64,000 nucleotides of DNA, taken from the NCBI GenBank assembly GCA_002099365.1, contig MSED01000014.1, forward strand, positions 496,001 through 560,000, written 5' to 3'. Within the stretch, counting starts at the first letter, position 1. The number at the start of each line of letters is the position of its first letter. Made by a program: the position numbers and the translations under genes. Positions 43,948 through 55,988 of the stretch are shown here, piece after piece. Source of the DNA: Phialophora verrucosa (taxonomy: Eukaryota > Ascomycota > Eurotiomycetes > Chaetothyriales > Herpotrichiellaceae). The notes beneath the pieces were generated by a model. The model searched no databases and had not been told where the DNA came from. It saw only the letters and a list, made by a program, of their open reading frames with translations.

Positions 43948-45898
43948 ATGGCCGGTGTGCCGCAGAAGACTCTGGCCTGGCTATACGATGTTTTGAAGCG
44001 AGTAAGATGAGCCCGTGAAATCGCACCGGGCGAGTACTGACCTTGGAAGGAGTATCACGACCCAAATCGAACCTACTCAGACCTTGCCCATGTCCTCGCC
44101 CGTTATCCGGGCCTTGCCCCCAGGACAGATGTCTACAGTGCGTCGCGCGAATGAAGCAGGGATACCATGCTGATAGCTTCTTTCAGCATTCGAGACTGGG
44201 GCGCCGGCGCTCCTGGTGGTGTTCACAGGCACCATCGCGGTGAACTTTCGAGGCAACACCTACCGATTTCCTGTTGCGTTATGGGTTCCACACGCCTACC
44301 CCTACGAAGCACCCATGTGCTATGTCACCCCGACCGATGATATGATAATTCGACCAGGCCAACATGTGGGCGGAGACGGAAGAATATATCATCCTTATCT
44401 GGCACACTGGCGGGAACACTGGGAGGTGAGTCAAAGTGAAGCGAGGTCAAAGCAGAGGCTGGCCATACATTAACACGACGGATTTTCGCAGAGATCCAAC
44501 GTCTTGGACTTTCTGTCCATCCTATCCGAGATATTTGCAAAGGAGCCCCCAGTCATGTCGAGGACAGCACCACCGCAGCAGAGACCAGTTCAGCCTGCTC
44601 CACCGCCTGTCCCACCTTTACCGCGAGAGATGCAAGCTACACCGCAAGGCATTCCCGTCACGAGCCCTCCCCCAGCAGGACAACAACTCGGGCCTCCTGC
44701 TCCACCACCGCCTCCGCCAAAACAACCTCCGCAAGGTGGCCTTTCAAGTCCAGCACCAGGGAGTCCAGGCCCAAATGCCGGTCTGCCAAGACCGGGACGT
44801 TACGATGCACCACCGCCTTTGCCCGGTCAAGGCCAACCTCAAAAGGCCCCGCCTGCCCATGGGAACGGTGAAGTGCAAAGGCCAGCCAGCGGAATGAATT
44901 ATATGCCTCAGCGGTCAAGTAGTCTGAGGCACTCCGTGCCGCCTCCGCCACCTTCGCAGCAGCAGCAGCAACAACAACCAGGATATGAACCGCAGCACTA
45001 TCGGGGGCAACCACCTCGACCGGGAGAACCACAGCAATATATCCAACCCCAGCCCAACCAGCAGCCTCCCTATGTGACGAGTCCGCCACCCGCTCCAGGC
45101 CAGGTTCAAGGATATAATCAAGACCAGTACCGCCAGATACCGGCGCAAGGACGTCCTGAACGACCTATATCTCAACACTATCCTCAGTCGCATCAGCCAC
45201 CCCACCCTCAATACCAGCAGCAACATGCTCAACCACAACTTCAGGCACCTAAGCCGGGCCCTCCGCCTCAACCAAACCTTCTCGACTCCCCTTTCGACCT
45301 TCCCTTACCAGCACCCACCTCTTCCGCGCCTCATCCGGCATCAAACATCCCGGCACCGCCTATACCTGTGAACCCCGAGAAGGAAGCTCTGTTGACCCAC
45401 CTCTCTCACCTCCTCACAACCTCTCTCCACCAACAGATCTCCCACAACTCCTCGGCTCTCCAACCTCTCTCCTCGCAGCACGCCGCATTGCAGAAAACGA
45501 TGCAGACACTTAATGACGAATTGGCAAACCTGAAGACCTTGCACGCAACGTTATCGTCAAATATCTCCCTCCTGCAGAGCTCGCTGACCAGAGCCGATGG
45601 CATAATTTCTTCGGCGCACACCCGCGCTTCGAGGAACGAGATCCCCGCGGTGGATGAAATGCTCACCGCGCCTACAGTCGTGGCTCGCCAGCTGTACGAC
45701 GCAGCATGTGAAGAGAGAGGCATCGAGGCCGCGATATTGGCCCTGCAAGAAGGCTTCGTCAGAGGGAGAGTGGGCAGCGAGGTTTGGGCAAGAAGAACAA
45801 GGGAGTTGGCCAGAGAAGAGTTCAAGAGGAGGTGGTTGGTCAGGAAGATCGGCCAAGGAATGGGCTTGGACCTAGAGGCCGGAGCTTATGGTCGGTAG
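43948..45898 (+). CDS. VPS23: ESCRT-I subunit VPS23 (TSG101 homologue)
   Basis: Four exons, 43948-44001, 44050-44137, 44187-44425 and 44492-45898, give 595 aa. The introns are 48, 49 and 66 nt. Joining the first three exons restores the UEV domain (residues ~1-145): MAGVPQKTLAWLYDVLKR, then YHDPNRTYSDLAHVLARYP, PRTDVYTFETG, FRGNTYRFPVALWVPHAYP and GRIYHPYLAHW. The UEV domain binds ubiquitin and P(T/S)AP motifs but lacks the E2 active-site Cys. A long Pro/Gln-rich linker (~165-400, with CAG runs) follows, then a coiled coil and the steadiness box (EMLTAPTVVARQLYDAACEE to the end). The protein sorts ubiquitinated cargo into multivesicular bodies at endosomes and takes part in ambient-pH signalling in fungi. 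Exons 1-3 are short and easily missed. Confidence 0.95.
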
Positions 45899-46707
45899 TA
45901 GAGGGAGTCTTTTTGGCTTGAGGAACGAGAAGACCATTGATGAGGTATAAGGGTTGTCTGAATAAGTGACATGACATCGCTTTCTGTGGGGACGGGACAG
46001 TAGAGAGCTCTACATACTTATGCTATCCACTTGTCTCCGCAAGTGCCACGACTGAACTTGCCCTGCCCTGCGCAATTCATAGCTGCTGCTGCTGCTGCTG
46101 CTGCTTTGATCCATCTTTGGCAGCTTGGTTGTCATCGTGGCCGTACTGAACCCTCTGAGGAGTCGAGCACAAGTTGCGTCGAGCCATCAGCCGCGTACCT
46201 GCGTAGTACTGTCTAAAGCTGTATGTACCATCTCGTCCATCACGTATTATTTGCGCACATGTTTTCTCTAATAGGCTCCTCTTGATCCGAGAGCCATTCG
46301 AATTCGAGGCCACAGTAGAAAATACCCCTCGGTTGTTCGAGGAGGGTCTTCCACGCCCTTAGCCACAGTCACTCACATGCAAACTAGAAGAGGGATGTAA
46401 CGCCATGGCATTGGTTCTGAGTAATTCTAGAGTCTGAGCTCCTGTCGAGCTTCATCTCATCTTTGTTCTCGAGACCAACCATGGTACATGCTGTCCCCGT
46501 CCAGGCCAGTTGGTCGATTCAGCCCGGGCGCCTTGCTTCCCCCCTGGGATCGATCGATCGTCTCTGTCGTCGTGCTCTCATACCAGGACGCGCATACAGG
46601 ACATGCATCCTTCTTTCCCTTCCCTCCATTCCCTGCTGTCCAGCTCAAATTGTCCAAGACCTCAAATTAAAAACTTTGCATGCCCTGACCAAACCTCACC
46701 GTACCCT
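45899..46707. other. Intergenic between convergent genes
   Basis: About 800 nt between the ends of VPS23 and the AT-hook gene. It contains a run of eight CTG triplets (46083-46106). No gene was seen. Confidence 0.65.
46083..46106. repeat. CTG triplet repeat, eight copies
   Basis: Uninterrupted (CTG)8 in the space between two convergent genes, so possibly in a 3' UTR (CAG on the opposite strand). Confidence 0.8.
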
Positions 46708-49700
46708 CTAGAGTACCCAGTCTGTAATGTTAAATTCTGCACTCTCATTAAACACCTGGGTCCAGTCGAGGTCTGCTGGTACTTCGAGCAAGGCCAACCC
46801 GTTGAATTCTGCACCTCCGTCAGGAGGGGTAAGAAGACCGACAGTGTCCGGGGAAGCGGTTTCGTTCTCAAGTGTTGGCGTCACCTCGGCGTCGCTAGTC
46901 ACATTGCTCACAGACATAGTCAGATCCATGTTCGCATTGACGTTCACAGTGGTATCGGTTCTGTTGGTAGGGACAGGAGTCGGAGTTGTCGCTACAGTTT
47001 CGGATGGGAGCGTCTCGGCGTAACCGATCGAGGGATTGCGGACATCAATGCTTGACAAGGGCTGCTTGAAGGGAGCTCCAGCTGCGATACCGCTCGGGCC
47101 GGTGACCATGGGTGAACTCATAGGTTGCATATTCAGATCCATGTGCGCCGGGAGTTCCATGTTCGAGAACCCATTCGGATCTGCTGGGTTCGTGTCGAAG
47201 TCCAGATTCAAGTCCATGCCCATCATGTCGGTAAAGTCAATGTTGAGCGGCGGAAGGCCAAGTCCTCCACAGTTCAGGTTGTCAGACTTCGGAAATAGGG
47301 AACCGGTCAGGAAATCGTCACCCATGGTTCTCGTGTCGAAGGCGGGGACAAAGTCCATGGCGGGAGCAACACCACCACGGAGCTGTGCTCCAGTGCGGCG
47401 ATTTGTCTCTTCGACGGTCTCGTTGATTGTGTTGGGGCACGAGCCAATGGAGGTCAGTTGCTGAGGCGTAGGAAGATGAGAACGCAGTGGAGTAGGGGTT
47501 TGAGTCGCAGTGGTCTTGACCGGCGTGGGGTTCCAGGCATGAATCTGCTGGTGAATGTGCCCAGGTGTCTGCATAGGCTGCGCATTTGACATCTGAACAT
47601 TTCCTACAGGCGTTCCGATCTCAGGACCAGCGACAGGGGTGTTGTGGCCTTGACCACGTCTCTTGCCCGGAGCGCCCCGGGCCTTTTTTGCTAATGGGGA
47701 AGCACTTCGAAGAGAACTGCCGACCATGTTTTGATCTCGCTTTGAAAGAGTCGAGCGGCCTCGTGGTGCAGGTGTGGGCGTTCCTTGCGGGCGTGTACTG
47801 GCAGTGGATGGGCTGGACCTCATCATTTGCAGAGGGGTGCCGACGGGATTTTGGGGCGTGCCTTGTTGGCTCCGTCGCTGCTGCAAAATGCGCATTTGCT
47901 GGCCTGGGGAAGCTTGCAAAAACTGGCGTCGATCCTGAGCCTCCATCGCCGTTTGAAGTTGTGGTTGTTGCCCTCGAAGCTGTATTTCAGTTGGGGTTTG
48001 AGCTTGCGAAGGAGAACCAATCTGACTGCCTGCGGATCGCTGAGTGCGGGCCTGCATGCGTAAGGCAGATTGCATCTGCATCTGGCGAGTTATCTGCATC
48101 TGAGTCTTGTGGTCCATAAGCTTCGGACCCTGGAGCTGAGCCTGGGGGATGAAGAGTCCTGAAAGGCTATCTTGAGTCTCTGGGCAACCTTTGCCCATGT
48201 CGCCAGGTGAGCTCTGCGGGTTCACGTTCCTGCCACCTCGCATCATTTGTGACGCAGTGCGCTTCTGGCCAACGTTGATGTAGTCTTCATGCTCCTGTTT
48301 GGGACCGTCGAACGATCCAGTGGGCATAGGGATTGGGTAATCATACTCCATTCTGTGGGGAGTCATGTTCAGAGGAGGTAACATGTCGCCCAGGGAACTG
48401 TCGATCCAGTTGTTCATGCCGCCAATATCGCTACCTGAGCACAATCCAGGGTCGACTGTTGCAGGACCTTGTTGACTTTGCGTGTAGAAATACTGCTGGG
48501 TTTCCCATTCACTCTCTATATTTGCAACAACCTGTTGCGCACCCACTGAGCTCATGCGCGTGCGCTTTGCCGGAGGATACGGTAGTTCATTCTGGAGAAG
48601 AGCATTGTTGCGCATTTTCTCCGTCAGCGTGGCCGGGTTCGGGGGCGAATTGAACTTGACAGGTCCAGCCTGATATCTCGGGTCGATCATGTTTGGAGTG
48701 GGTTCACCAAACATAGAACTCTGTTCTCGAGTATTAGGCGACGACCTAGACATATTTTGCTTTGGCGATTTTCTATTGCCAGCCGGAAGGGGAGAGCCAA
48801 AAATGTCCATCAGAGCGGCTGTAGCTTGTCTCGCTGGTGCAGTCGTCGGTGTGAAAGGACTGCCAAGAAGCTGTTTGGCTGAAGTCTTTCGTCGCGGGGT
48901 CTCCTGCTGAACATATTGAGGCTCGGCAAAATCTTTCTCAGTTTCATTGAATTCACCATCAGCAGACCTCAAGTCTGTTGAATCTTCCCCATTTGCCGTA
49001 TCGGAAGTAAGAGCCTCGGAAGCAAGTGAAGCTTTCGGTACCCTGAGCGAGGGCGGACTGCACGATTTCTCCAGGGCCTCGGTGGAACGTGAGTCAGAGT
49101 AGGCCGTCGCAGGTGATGTGTCGGGAGCGGTAAGTGATTTGGTGGTCCGGTTATTGGCGGTAATGGTGGTGCCGGGGGTGAAGCATGGAGGAGAGGACTC
49201 CAGCGTCGGAAAAGGATCGTTGACGCGGAGCTCTGTGTCGAAGGTGTCGAGATTCGCGGAATGTGAAGAAATCCCCATGATCTTGTCCCATTCCTCGTCA
49301 TTACCTTGAATGGGGCTTGGGCCTCGTGCGTTGTAATCGAGTAGCGCTTTCATCAATTGTTCATGGTGCGAATCTTGGAAGATGGTGTCAGGATGCGGAC
49401 TTTCTTGTATAGACCCGAAAAGATTGTCAAGTCCGTCGTTTGCAGTGAGGGCTCCGTTGTCAGTGTCGATCTCCGTGGCGGGCTGATATGGATGTGAATG
49501 GGTGTCGGCTACAGACGAGTCAGTCATATCACGAGGCTGTGCGTTCGAAAGGGCTGATCGTCACCAGTAGATCTTGTGGCATGGTTCCAGTCTGATGGGG
49601 CAGCTCTCGAGCTTGAGACCGGGCTGCTGGTCGAGGCAGTGGTTGTCGAATTGTTTGAGTTAGATTGGTCAGCCTTCCGAGGACGTCCTCGCTTCTTCTT

Positions 49701-49715
49701 CGCAGGAGCCTCCAT
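46708..49715 (-). CDS. Large AT-hook protein, putative chromatin or transcription regulator
   Basis: Two exons on the minus strand, 49715-49565 and 49508-46708, give 983 aa. The 56-nt intron (GTGACG..CTGTAG) has a CTGAC branch point, and the joined Gly and Ala codons keep the frame. The N-terminus MEAPAKKKRGRPRKADQ contains a classic AT-hook core (GRPRK), which binds the minor groove of AT-rich DNA. The rest is mostly disordered: Ser/Thr/Pro-rich up to ~450, then a Gln/Met/Arg-rich stretch (QMQITRQMQMQSALRMQAR), a second basic patch (KKARGAPGKRRGQG) and an acidic, hydrophobic C-terminus (DLDWTQVFNESAEFNITDWVL) that looks like an activation or docking segment. The short word RRKTSAKQLLGSPFTP resembles a phospho-regulated site. 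I do not recognise the family beyond the AT hook. A nuclear role is inferred. Confidence 0.8.
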
Positions 49716-51015
49716 CCGACGGTAGTCAATCCTAGGCGCACCTACGGACAGAGCCTGAGCTTTCAATGGTAGTAGCCAATGCAAGGGGAATGGGGCAAAG
49801 GGGGAAATGTACAGCAACTGAGAAGCTGAGAATGAAGTGACAGATGATGAAGCTGACAGGAGCGGTAGGTGGGAAAAGAAGATTCGAAAAATTTGCTCAC
49901 GGTGTCGCAGCCGCGTTGTTGGTATGGGTGCGGCAGGATTGAGACCCTCCTTGGCGGCAATGATGAATAGCAAGCGGGCAAAACTGCCACACCCTTTCTA
50001 TAGAGGCGGCGAAATAGAATGGGCAGATGGCGGTGAATCCAGTATTACCGCATCTCTGCGCCAAACATAGCATCTGGAGACTGGTGCACATGATCGCAGC
50101 GTCAAACAAGCGGCCACGATGAACCTCCTTTTCCTACAGCTTCCGTGGTGTTTCTGGCAAGGCTGCTTGTCACGTCCTATTGAGCTTGTCTCCGACTAGG
50201 GCGTGGGAGAAATCATCGACCCCAACAGCTTCCCTCTACTTGATCTGTCATGATCGATACTGAGCCGAATGAAAGTGAGAGCGCTGACATTGGCGAGGAT
50301 TTTGGCACCTGTTCAGCAGCTACCCTGGAGTTAGTCATCGGTGGGTTTGTCGGCTCACCGCGCCTGACATTGAACAATCCTGCAAAAGCATGACTCGCGT
50401 GAAGAGTAGGAGAAGTTTAGCAGCTGATCATGACCGTTCTGCAGTACTGTTAGAGCTGGCTGCATAAGGAATGATGTGGAAGATCGGAGAGAAAGGCCAG
50501 ATGCTCAACGACAATTCGCGTGGTGGCTCTTTATAACAAGTCCTATTTTAGCCAGAAAGCAGCATTTCAAAAGCTAGTGTCAACGCTGGGTTGACAGGGG
50601 CGCAAGTGACATGAAGTTGTGGAAGGAAAGATTCAGATTGTAGTGAAATCAGTCTTCACCCTGGTTCCGGCACAACTTCGGGCCGGGGCGCTTGGCGCTA
50701 TTCTCCCTGCATCCCGGTTTGTGACATTTCGTCATTTAAACTCGTAGACATGCCCGCTTGCCCCTAATACAAGTTGGCAGTGTAGCGAGGGCCGCCTAAC
50801 GAGTTCAAATGACGAAATGTCACAAACCCGGTGCGGAGAGGGGGTGTCAGGGGTACTCGGATTCCCTTTCATGGTCGAGTACGAAGTAGAGCCTGAGGCA
50901 GATATATACGGTGGTGAGAAAACGCACCGACAGCATGCTTCTTATGTTAAGCTCTAAGTTTATGTGCACGAAGAAGATCAGCATGAAATGCAAAATCCTC
51001 TCGAGAATTCAATCT
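49716..51015. other. Intergenic with a long inverted-repeat element
   Basis: 1.3 kb between the AT-hook gene start and the IDO gene end. It holds the promoter of the AT-hook gene and a 118-bp element with inverted arms (50714-50831). No gene was recognised. Confidence 0.6.
50714..50831. repeat. 118-bp element with ~33-bp terminal inverted repeats
   Basis: The left arm 50714-50745 begins CCGGTTTGTGACATTTCGTC. The right arm 50799-50831 is its reverse complement with one extra G and one A/G difference. The arms enclose 53 nt. This could be a very short MITE-like element, a solo remnant of a DNA transposon, or a strong hairpin. No clear target-site duplication was seen at the edges. Confidence 0.85.
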
Positions 51016-52583
51016 TCAGTAAGCGCAAAGCCCACCACCGGCGTCTTCGAGATCCCATGCACCAGCCATGCCCACAATCTGAGGTTCTTCTGAATCCAGG
51101 TTCTCAGCTCGAGTAATTCTATCTTCAAAGGCGATTTCAGCGTCCGCTTCCGTGCGTCGTCCGCCCATGAGCAGCTTGCGAGCCCATGCGTCAATGGCCG
51201 GCTCGCCTGTCTCATCTCTAGCTTGCTTCAAGAAGGGAATCAAAGCCGTGCCGCCAGTCCCACGCATTTTCTTCTTTTTCTGCGCAGCGCCCGTCTCATC
51301 AGGTCTACCATAGCGTATTCCAGCTATACCTGTGCCGCCTCTGGGAATTGGCTCTGGACTGCTCTCCCGCCGAGTTCTTGACATGCTTCTGGATTCTCTG
51401 CTCTTGACGATTATATACCTGGATACCATCTGGATGTGCTTGTCTCGGAGAGCTCGAAGCATCGCCAAGCACGCATCATATGCGACGGTTAATTGGCGAT
51501 TTGATCGGTTATAGTCGACGAAGTCTCGGATGTTGGCAACGGCCTCCACGGCTTGCAAAAATCGTCGATGAGGACCAGGCATGTATTGTCTCATCTCGTG
51601 GATGAAATTGTGCCTTGGCTTCGGTGCTGCCCCAGGCTCGGCTTCGGACTCGGACGTCTCATCCTTCTTGGATCCAGTGGGTCTGTGTTCGACTCCAAGA
51701 ACGACATCGAAGAACTGAATCATGCTGCTCTGCGCGTTTGATCCCCCACCGTACTGCCGCCACCGGGACGTCTGCCGATTGCCGTCGTCATAGAACACTC
51801 CGTGCGGCAAGCCGGCGTCCTTCATGTTCTTGCTGCCTGCTAGAAAAGGTCGTATCCGGTGATAGAAGACGTGAGGGTCGCAACTGTCGTACATCCTGAC
51901 CAGGAGGGTACCCAGTTCGTCCAGCGTCTGCGCAAGTGACTGGAGACACTTTGTGACCTTCTCAGCATCGTTGTCGCGCGCGGCCTGTATCGCTTCCAGC
52001 ATAAGAGGTATTGACGGGCCTCCTTTTGCTTCCATGGCCACGCTGACTAGATAGAACCATTGTTCGTCGAGTGAACCGGTGAAGGTGGTCAAAATCGACA
52101 GGTTTTCAAGAGCAAGAGAATTCGACATAAACAGCGGCTTCCAATTCCATAATACGAGACTTGCGTAGGTGGCCACAGGGGGCAGGTCGAGGTATTCGCA
52201 GACTTGAAGAAGAGGGTAAGTGATCGCCGGTGGTAGTCTCTGCAGTCACCGTTAGCAAAGATCTTTGCGACGCCGCCCGAAGAAGAACATACCTCGGAGG
52301 GCTTGTCCCCGCCCCAAATGTAGCCGTGTGCCAGAAAGGTCAGAACAGTATATGCTCTGCGCCACTCAGCCTCGGTTTCCAAGTGGACTGCGGGGATGAC
52401 GGGAAGTTTGTCGATGACTGCGCGCAGTCTCTTGGACAGTAAGAGAGACTGGAAGTTGTTCATGATCCGCTCCCAGCGGTCGTAGACAGGGTGCGGAAGG
52501 CATTGAAGAGGTAACTCCGAAGGGAGGAATCCTCTCTCTGGCGAAATGCCATAGTCTCCGGCCGAGGGAACTGGAGGAAGCAT
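51016..52583 (-). CDS. BNA2: Indoleamine 2,3-dioxygenase
   Basis: Two exons on the minus strand, 52583-52293 and 52239-51016, give 504 aa. The 53-nt intron starts GTATGT and ends CTGCAG, in phase 0. The haem enzyme opens the indole ring of tryptophan to N-formylkynurenine, the entry to de novo NAD synthesis and kynurenine metabolism in the cytosol. Family marks: DYGISPERGFLPSELPL at the N-terminus, RLPPAITYPLLQVCEYLDLP at the junction, FYHRIRPFLAG, GGGSNAQSSMIQFFDVVLGV and MPGPHRRFL. The proximal haem ligand should be H365 in LRDKHIQMVSRYI. The C-terminal ~110 residues after that helix are longer than in animal IDO and contain a KKKK patch and Gly-rich loop, as seen in some fungal forms. No other kynurenine-pathway gene is nearby. 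Confidence 0.94.
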
Positions 52584-53499
52584 TGTGGTCTTCGTGTGTG
52601 AAGGTGGATTGGATTGCAACACGAAGCAGTGGCCGGTCACTTATTGAGTACCACAGGAGGCAGGACAAGCATTGGTCAGCAAATGGGAGATGGTCACGAG
52701 GATAATGAAAAGAAACAAATTCAAGCAGAGCAGGGGCTTGTGTAAGAGAAAATACTAATCCAGACCTTGCGCCTTGGATTAATGGATATGTCGGCGAACC
52801 GTCCGCCCGGGAGCGGGTGTGGCCGGGCCAGACTGAGCCTGCGTGGGGAGATAGAGACGAGACAACTTTTCTCCTGCATCGTCTGATGTGCTTTCCACAT
52901 GGCTATTTCATCATCAATACCCTGATACCATTACGATATGCAAGTGGCTGCGTGGAGGCTCCGCGAGGCAAACATTGAATGACCAGCTCCTGGCAGGCGA
53001 GGCTGGGTATTCTAGTGCCCCTCCCGACGATTTTCCTGCATAAAATCTCACTATGTATGAAGTCACCCCGCAGGGACCCTGGCGAGCCTGGAGCCCGGAT
53101 GAACCACGGAGGAATAGGCGAGAGTCGATCCTTGACGTCCCCCACGGCCGTTCCCAACTATTTCCGAGTGCTCTAATTGCTGATTGCTAATTGACTTCGG
53201 TCTTTCTTCGCCCGCTGGGGGCAGCCTTCCACTGAACAGTGACGAGAGACAAAGAAACATCATTGTTCCACCATTGGTGCGAGACACTGTCGTCTGCTTC
53301 CTTCGCTATGCATTGACGCTGAACGCTAGACAAGGTGAACAGTATTGCTGCATACAAACCCGCGCACCGACACAAAGAGAGCTTTAAATACAAAACACTA
53401 GGAAATAGCACACGACAACACGTCTGTCCCTTGCTCTTCACCTTGGACCATATCCACATTTCCCGGAGAACGGCTCTCAAACGCATGGCTGAACATGCC
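52584..53499. other. Intergenic, IDO promoter and FHA gene 3' end
   Basis: 0.9 kb with no further gene seen. The minus-strand frame that runs into this stretch from the FHA gene is intron and 3' UTR read-through. Confidence 0.6.
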
Positions 53500-55034
53500 T
53501 CATTTCGGTTTACGCCAGTAGTATTGCTAAATTTGGTCAGTGTGTTACCCCAAAGCAGCTGGAATGGGTGATGGAGTACCTTGTGCTGTTTACGGCATGC
53601 TCTTAATCCCGGCTTTCGCAAATCATTGACCACGGCTGCTTTTCTTTGCATATCCTCGTCTTCGTCCGGAATGTAGTAGAATTCGCTTTCCAGCGGTTTA
53701 CCCGCGGCGTCTTTTCCTTCTCTGCGGACTTCACCTATGCATGCTGTGTCTTTGACCAGTTGCCGAATCTCATTGATAGACAAGACCCCAGCTTCATGTG
53801 GGAGATGACTCAGAATAGTTGATAGCGGAGTGGACGACAATCGTGAAAACGCTAGTTGGTTGATGATGTGGCCTTGGACGTCAATTTCTGGACCCGTCTT
53901 TTTGACCGGTCTTGGGAAATCGTCCGTAGGAGAAGGTTCAGTATGCGAAGAGCGAGCACTGTTGACAGACAGACTAGGATCGGGTGAATCGCCAGCAGAT
54001 ATCGATGCCATGCGGGGGAGGAGATTAGCACCAAACAGTCCAAATGAGTGGATGATAGGGTCATTCTCCTCGTCATTATCGGAGAAGTCCTCCGTGGACA
54101 ATGAAGTACTGTTCTGTGGGATGTCGGGCTGTTCTGCATTCTGAGATAGCGCTTGTGTAGACTGAGATACTTCGGCAGCACTAAGTGTTTTACTGCTCTG
54201 CTCTGATGGCTCGGGATCCTCGTATATCTCGACAGCTGCTGGCGGGAGGGGCGGCGAAGACGGCATGACGGCTTGAACGGCAGGCGATGGCGAGACAGGA
54301 GAAGAAAGTCTTTTTCGTGTTTGCATTGGGCTTGGGCTCGGTGGTGTTGAATGGCGTAGCATGACACGTTGCCGCTTGGTAGGGGAGTCTTCTTCATCCT
54401 CGTCTTCGGAAGAGAAAGCACCAAGCTGAGGCTTAGGAGGCCACTCCACCACGACCCGACTGTCATGCACGTCAATCATAATCTCCGAGTTCCTAACATC
54501 TGTTGAGAACGTCTCTCCCTTCTTGACATCGTAGACCTGCCCCTTGCAATGTATCTTGATACCATTCCACCCGGAACAGGTAATTTCGACACGGTCCCGC
54601 TCCAGTCGCGAACTAGCAGGCTTGTAGCAGGCCTCGACGTGCACTCTGGATATCAGCCGGTTCGAGGAGAACTGGTAGTCGCAGGAGGCGCTTGATCTGC
54701 CCATACGCGTAACTTTCCCGTCGGCTGTTAATTGGACGGAGGGGACGGCACCTAGTGGTGTGCGTTCGGCAAGGGTAGAAGAAGTTCTTGGAAGACTAGG
54801 TCGAGACTTGACTACGTGTGCTGGTGAAGAAGACAATATTGCTGTAGAGGAGGTGGGGACTGGTGTAGGATAGGTCGCGTGGTCATCAAATGCATCTCGA
54901 GTTCGCTTGAGGGGGCGTGGTAGAGCGGGCGAAGATGATAATGGCTCGAACGCGGGAAGCAGTGAGGTTTGGGGTTGTTTCGAGACCGAAGGAGGAGAGG
55001 CAAGTGTCTTCGCGAGAGTAGTCGAGGGAGACAT
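53500..55034 (-). CDS. FHA-domain protein (Tos4/Plm2-like)
   Basis: Two exons on the minus strand, 55034-53580 and 53526-53500, give 493 aa. The last exon is only 27 nt and codes QYYWRKPK. The preceding intron is 53 nt (GTACTC..TTTAG). Without splicing the frame runs on for over 100 unrelated residues, so the short exon is important. The FHA domain (~105-200) shows GRSSASCDYQF and RLISRVHVEA, the phosphothreonine-binding face. The middle is Ser/Pro/Glu-rich and disordered. The C-terminus has a conserved helical segment (INEIRQLVKDTACIGEV, then FYYIPDEDED, then RACRKQHK-QYYWRKPK). This architecture resembles the fungal Tos4/Plm2 group of cell-cycle and DNA-damage chromatin regulators, which I infer rather than prove. 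Nuclear location is expected. Confidence 0.85.
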
Positions 55035-55988
55035 CTTGTGCTGCTGCAGACCTCAGCTACCTAGGAGCGCGATAGCTGGGGTCGAGTGACCTGCTCACAG
55101 CGCGTACTCGGTAGAGGGATTGCGAGGTCAATGGACCAAACCTGTTCATGCGATATTCAGCAGAAGTTCAGAAGTCAAAGCAAAGGCAAACAGCAAGTGA
55201 AGTCGAAGCTGGCCACGCGAGAGGTCAAAAGAGGTCGAGTAATGGGAGGGCTGAAAGGTGATGGAATGGTCAATTCGAGGGCAACTCACGCGGTGTGGTT
55301 GGAGAACGAGCGGATGTGGAGTTTGGATGGAGTCGATTCCTCTTCGCGGTCGCGCTACATTTTTCGAGACTGGTGACGCCGCACCTAAAGCGCGTTTTCG
55401 CTCAGGCGTGCAGAGACTCGCTGCTAGTACGTCAAATTCCGCCCGATGGAAATTGTCGAGTGCAACTACGTGTCATGGGAAAGAAAAGGCAGGATGTGAA
55501 AGAAAAAGACTCGATTTGTTGCACTCCCTCCACCAGAGGGTTACATTGCGGTTTCCTTTCCACTGCCAGCACATGCCGATAGTCATGCAGTACTCGCTCG
55601 GTAAACTAGGAGGAAATACAGCTTGGTTCTCCTCTCCGCGATAGCCGCATAATCTATCCAAGAACAACTATATTTGAAGCAGTGTGGAATGCAGTGCTGG
55701 ACCTGAAGTTGACTCGAACACGGCATCTTTTCATGAGATTATCTGCCGACCGGCTCAGTGCGGGAAGATCTAAGTGAAGCTTGACAGATGGACGATTATG
55801 AAAGCGAACGACGTCTGCGAGAAGGATTTGGAGACATGGCCTGGAGGAGGGAAAACTAAGCGACCAAGATCTTATCTTATCACTCGGTTAATGATCGGCC
55901 TCTGAAAGTTTTTGACCGATCATTTTGAACTTTGGGACTTTTTGCGACAAGCAACACTTTCGAGTTCAGCCGCGTATACGCTTCAACA
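55035..55988. other. Divergent promoter region
   Basis: 0.95 kb between the starts of the FHA gene (minus) and the L1-domain gene (plus). No other gene was recognised. Confidence 0.6.

Noticed and set aside
53187..53499. Long C-terminal tail of the FHA frame
   Set aside because: It is intron and 3' UTR read-through. Splicing at 53527-53579 gives a conserved-looking short ending.
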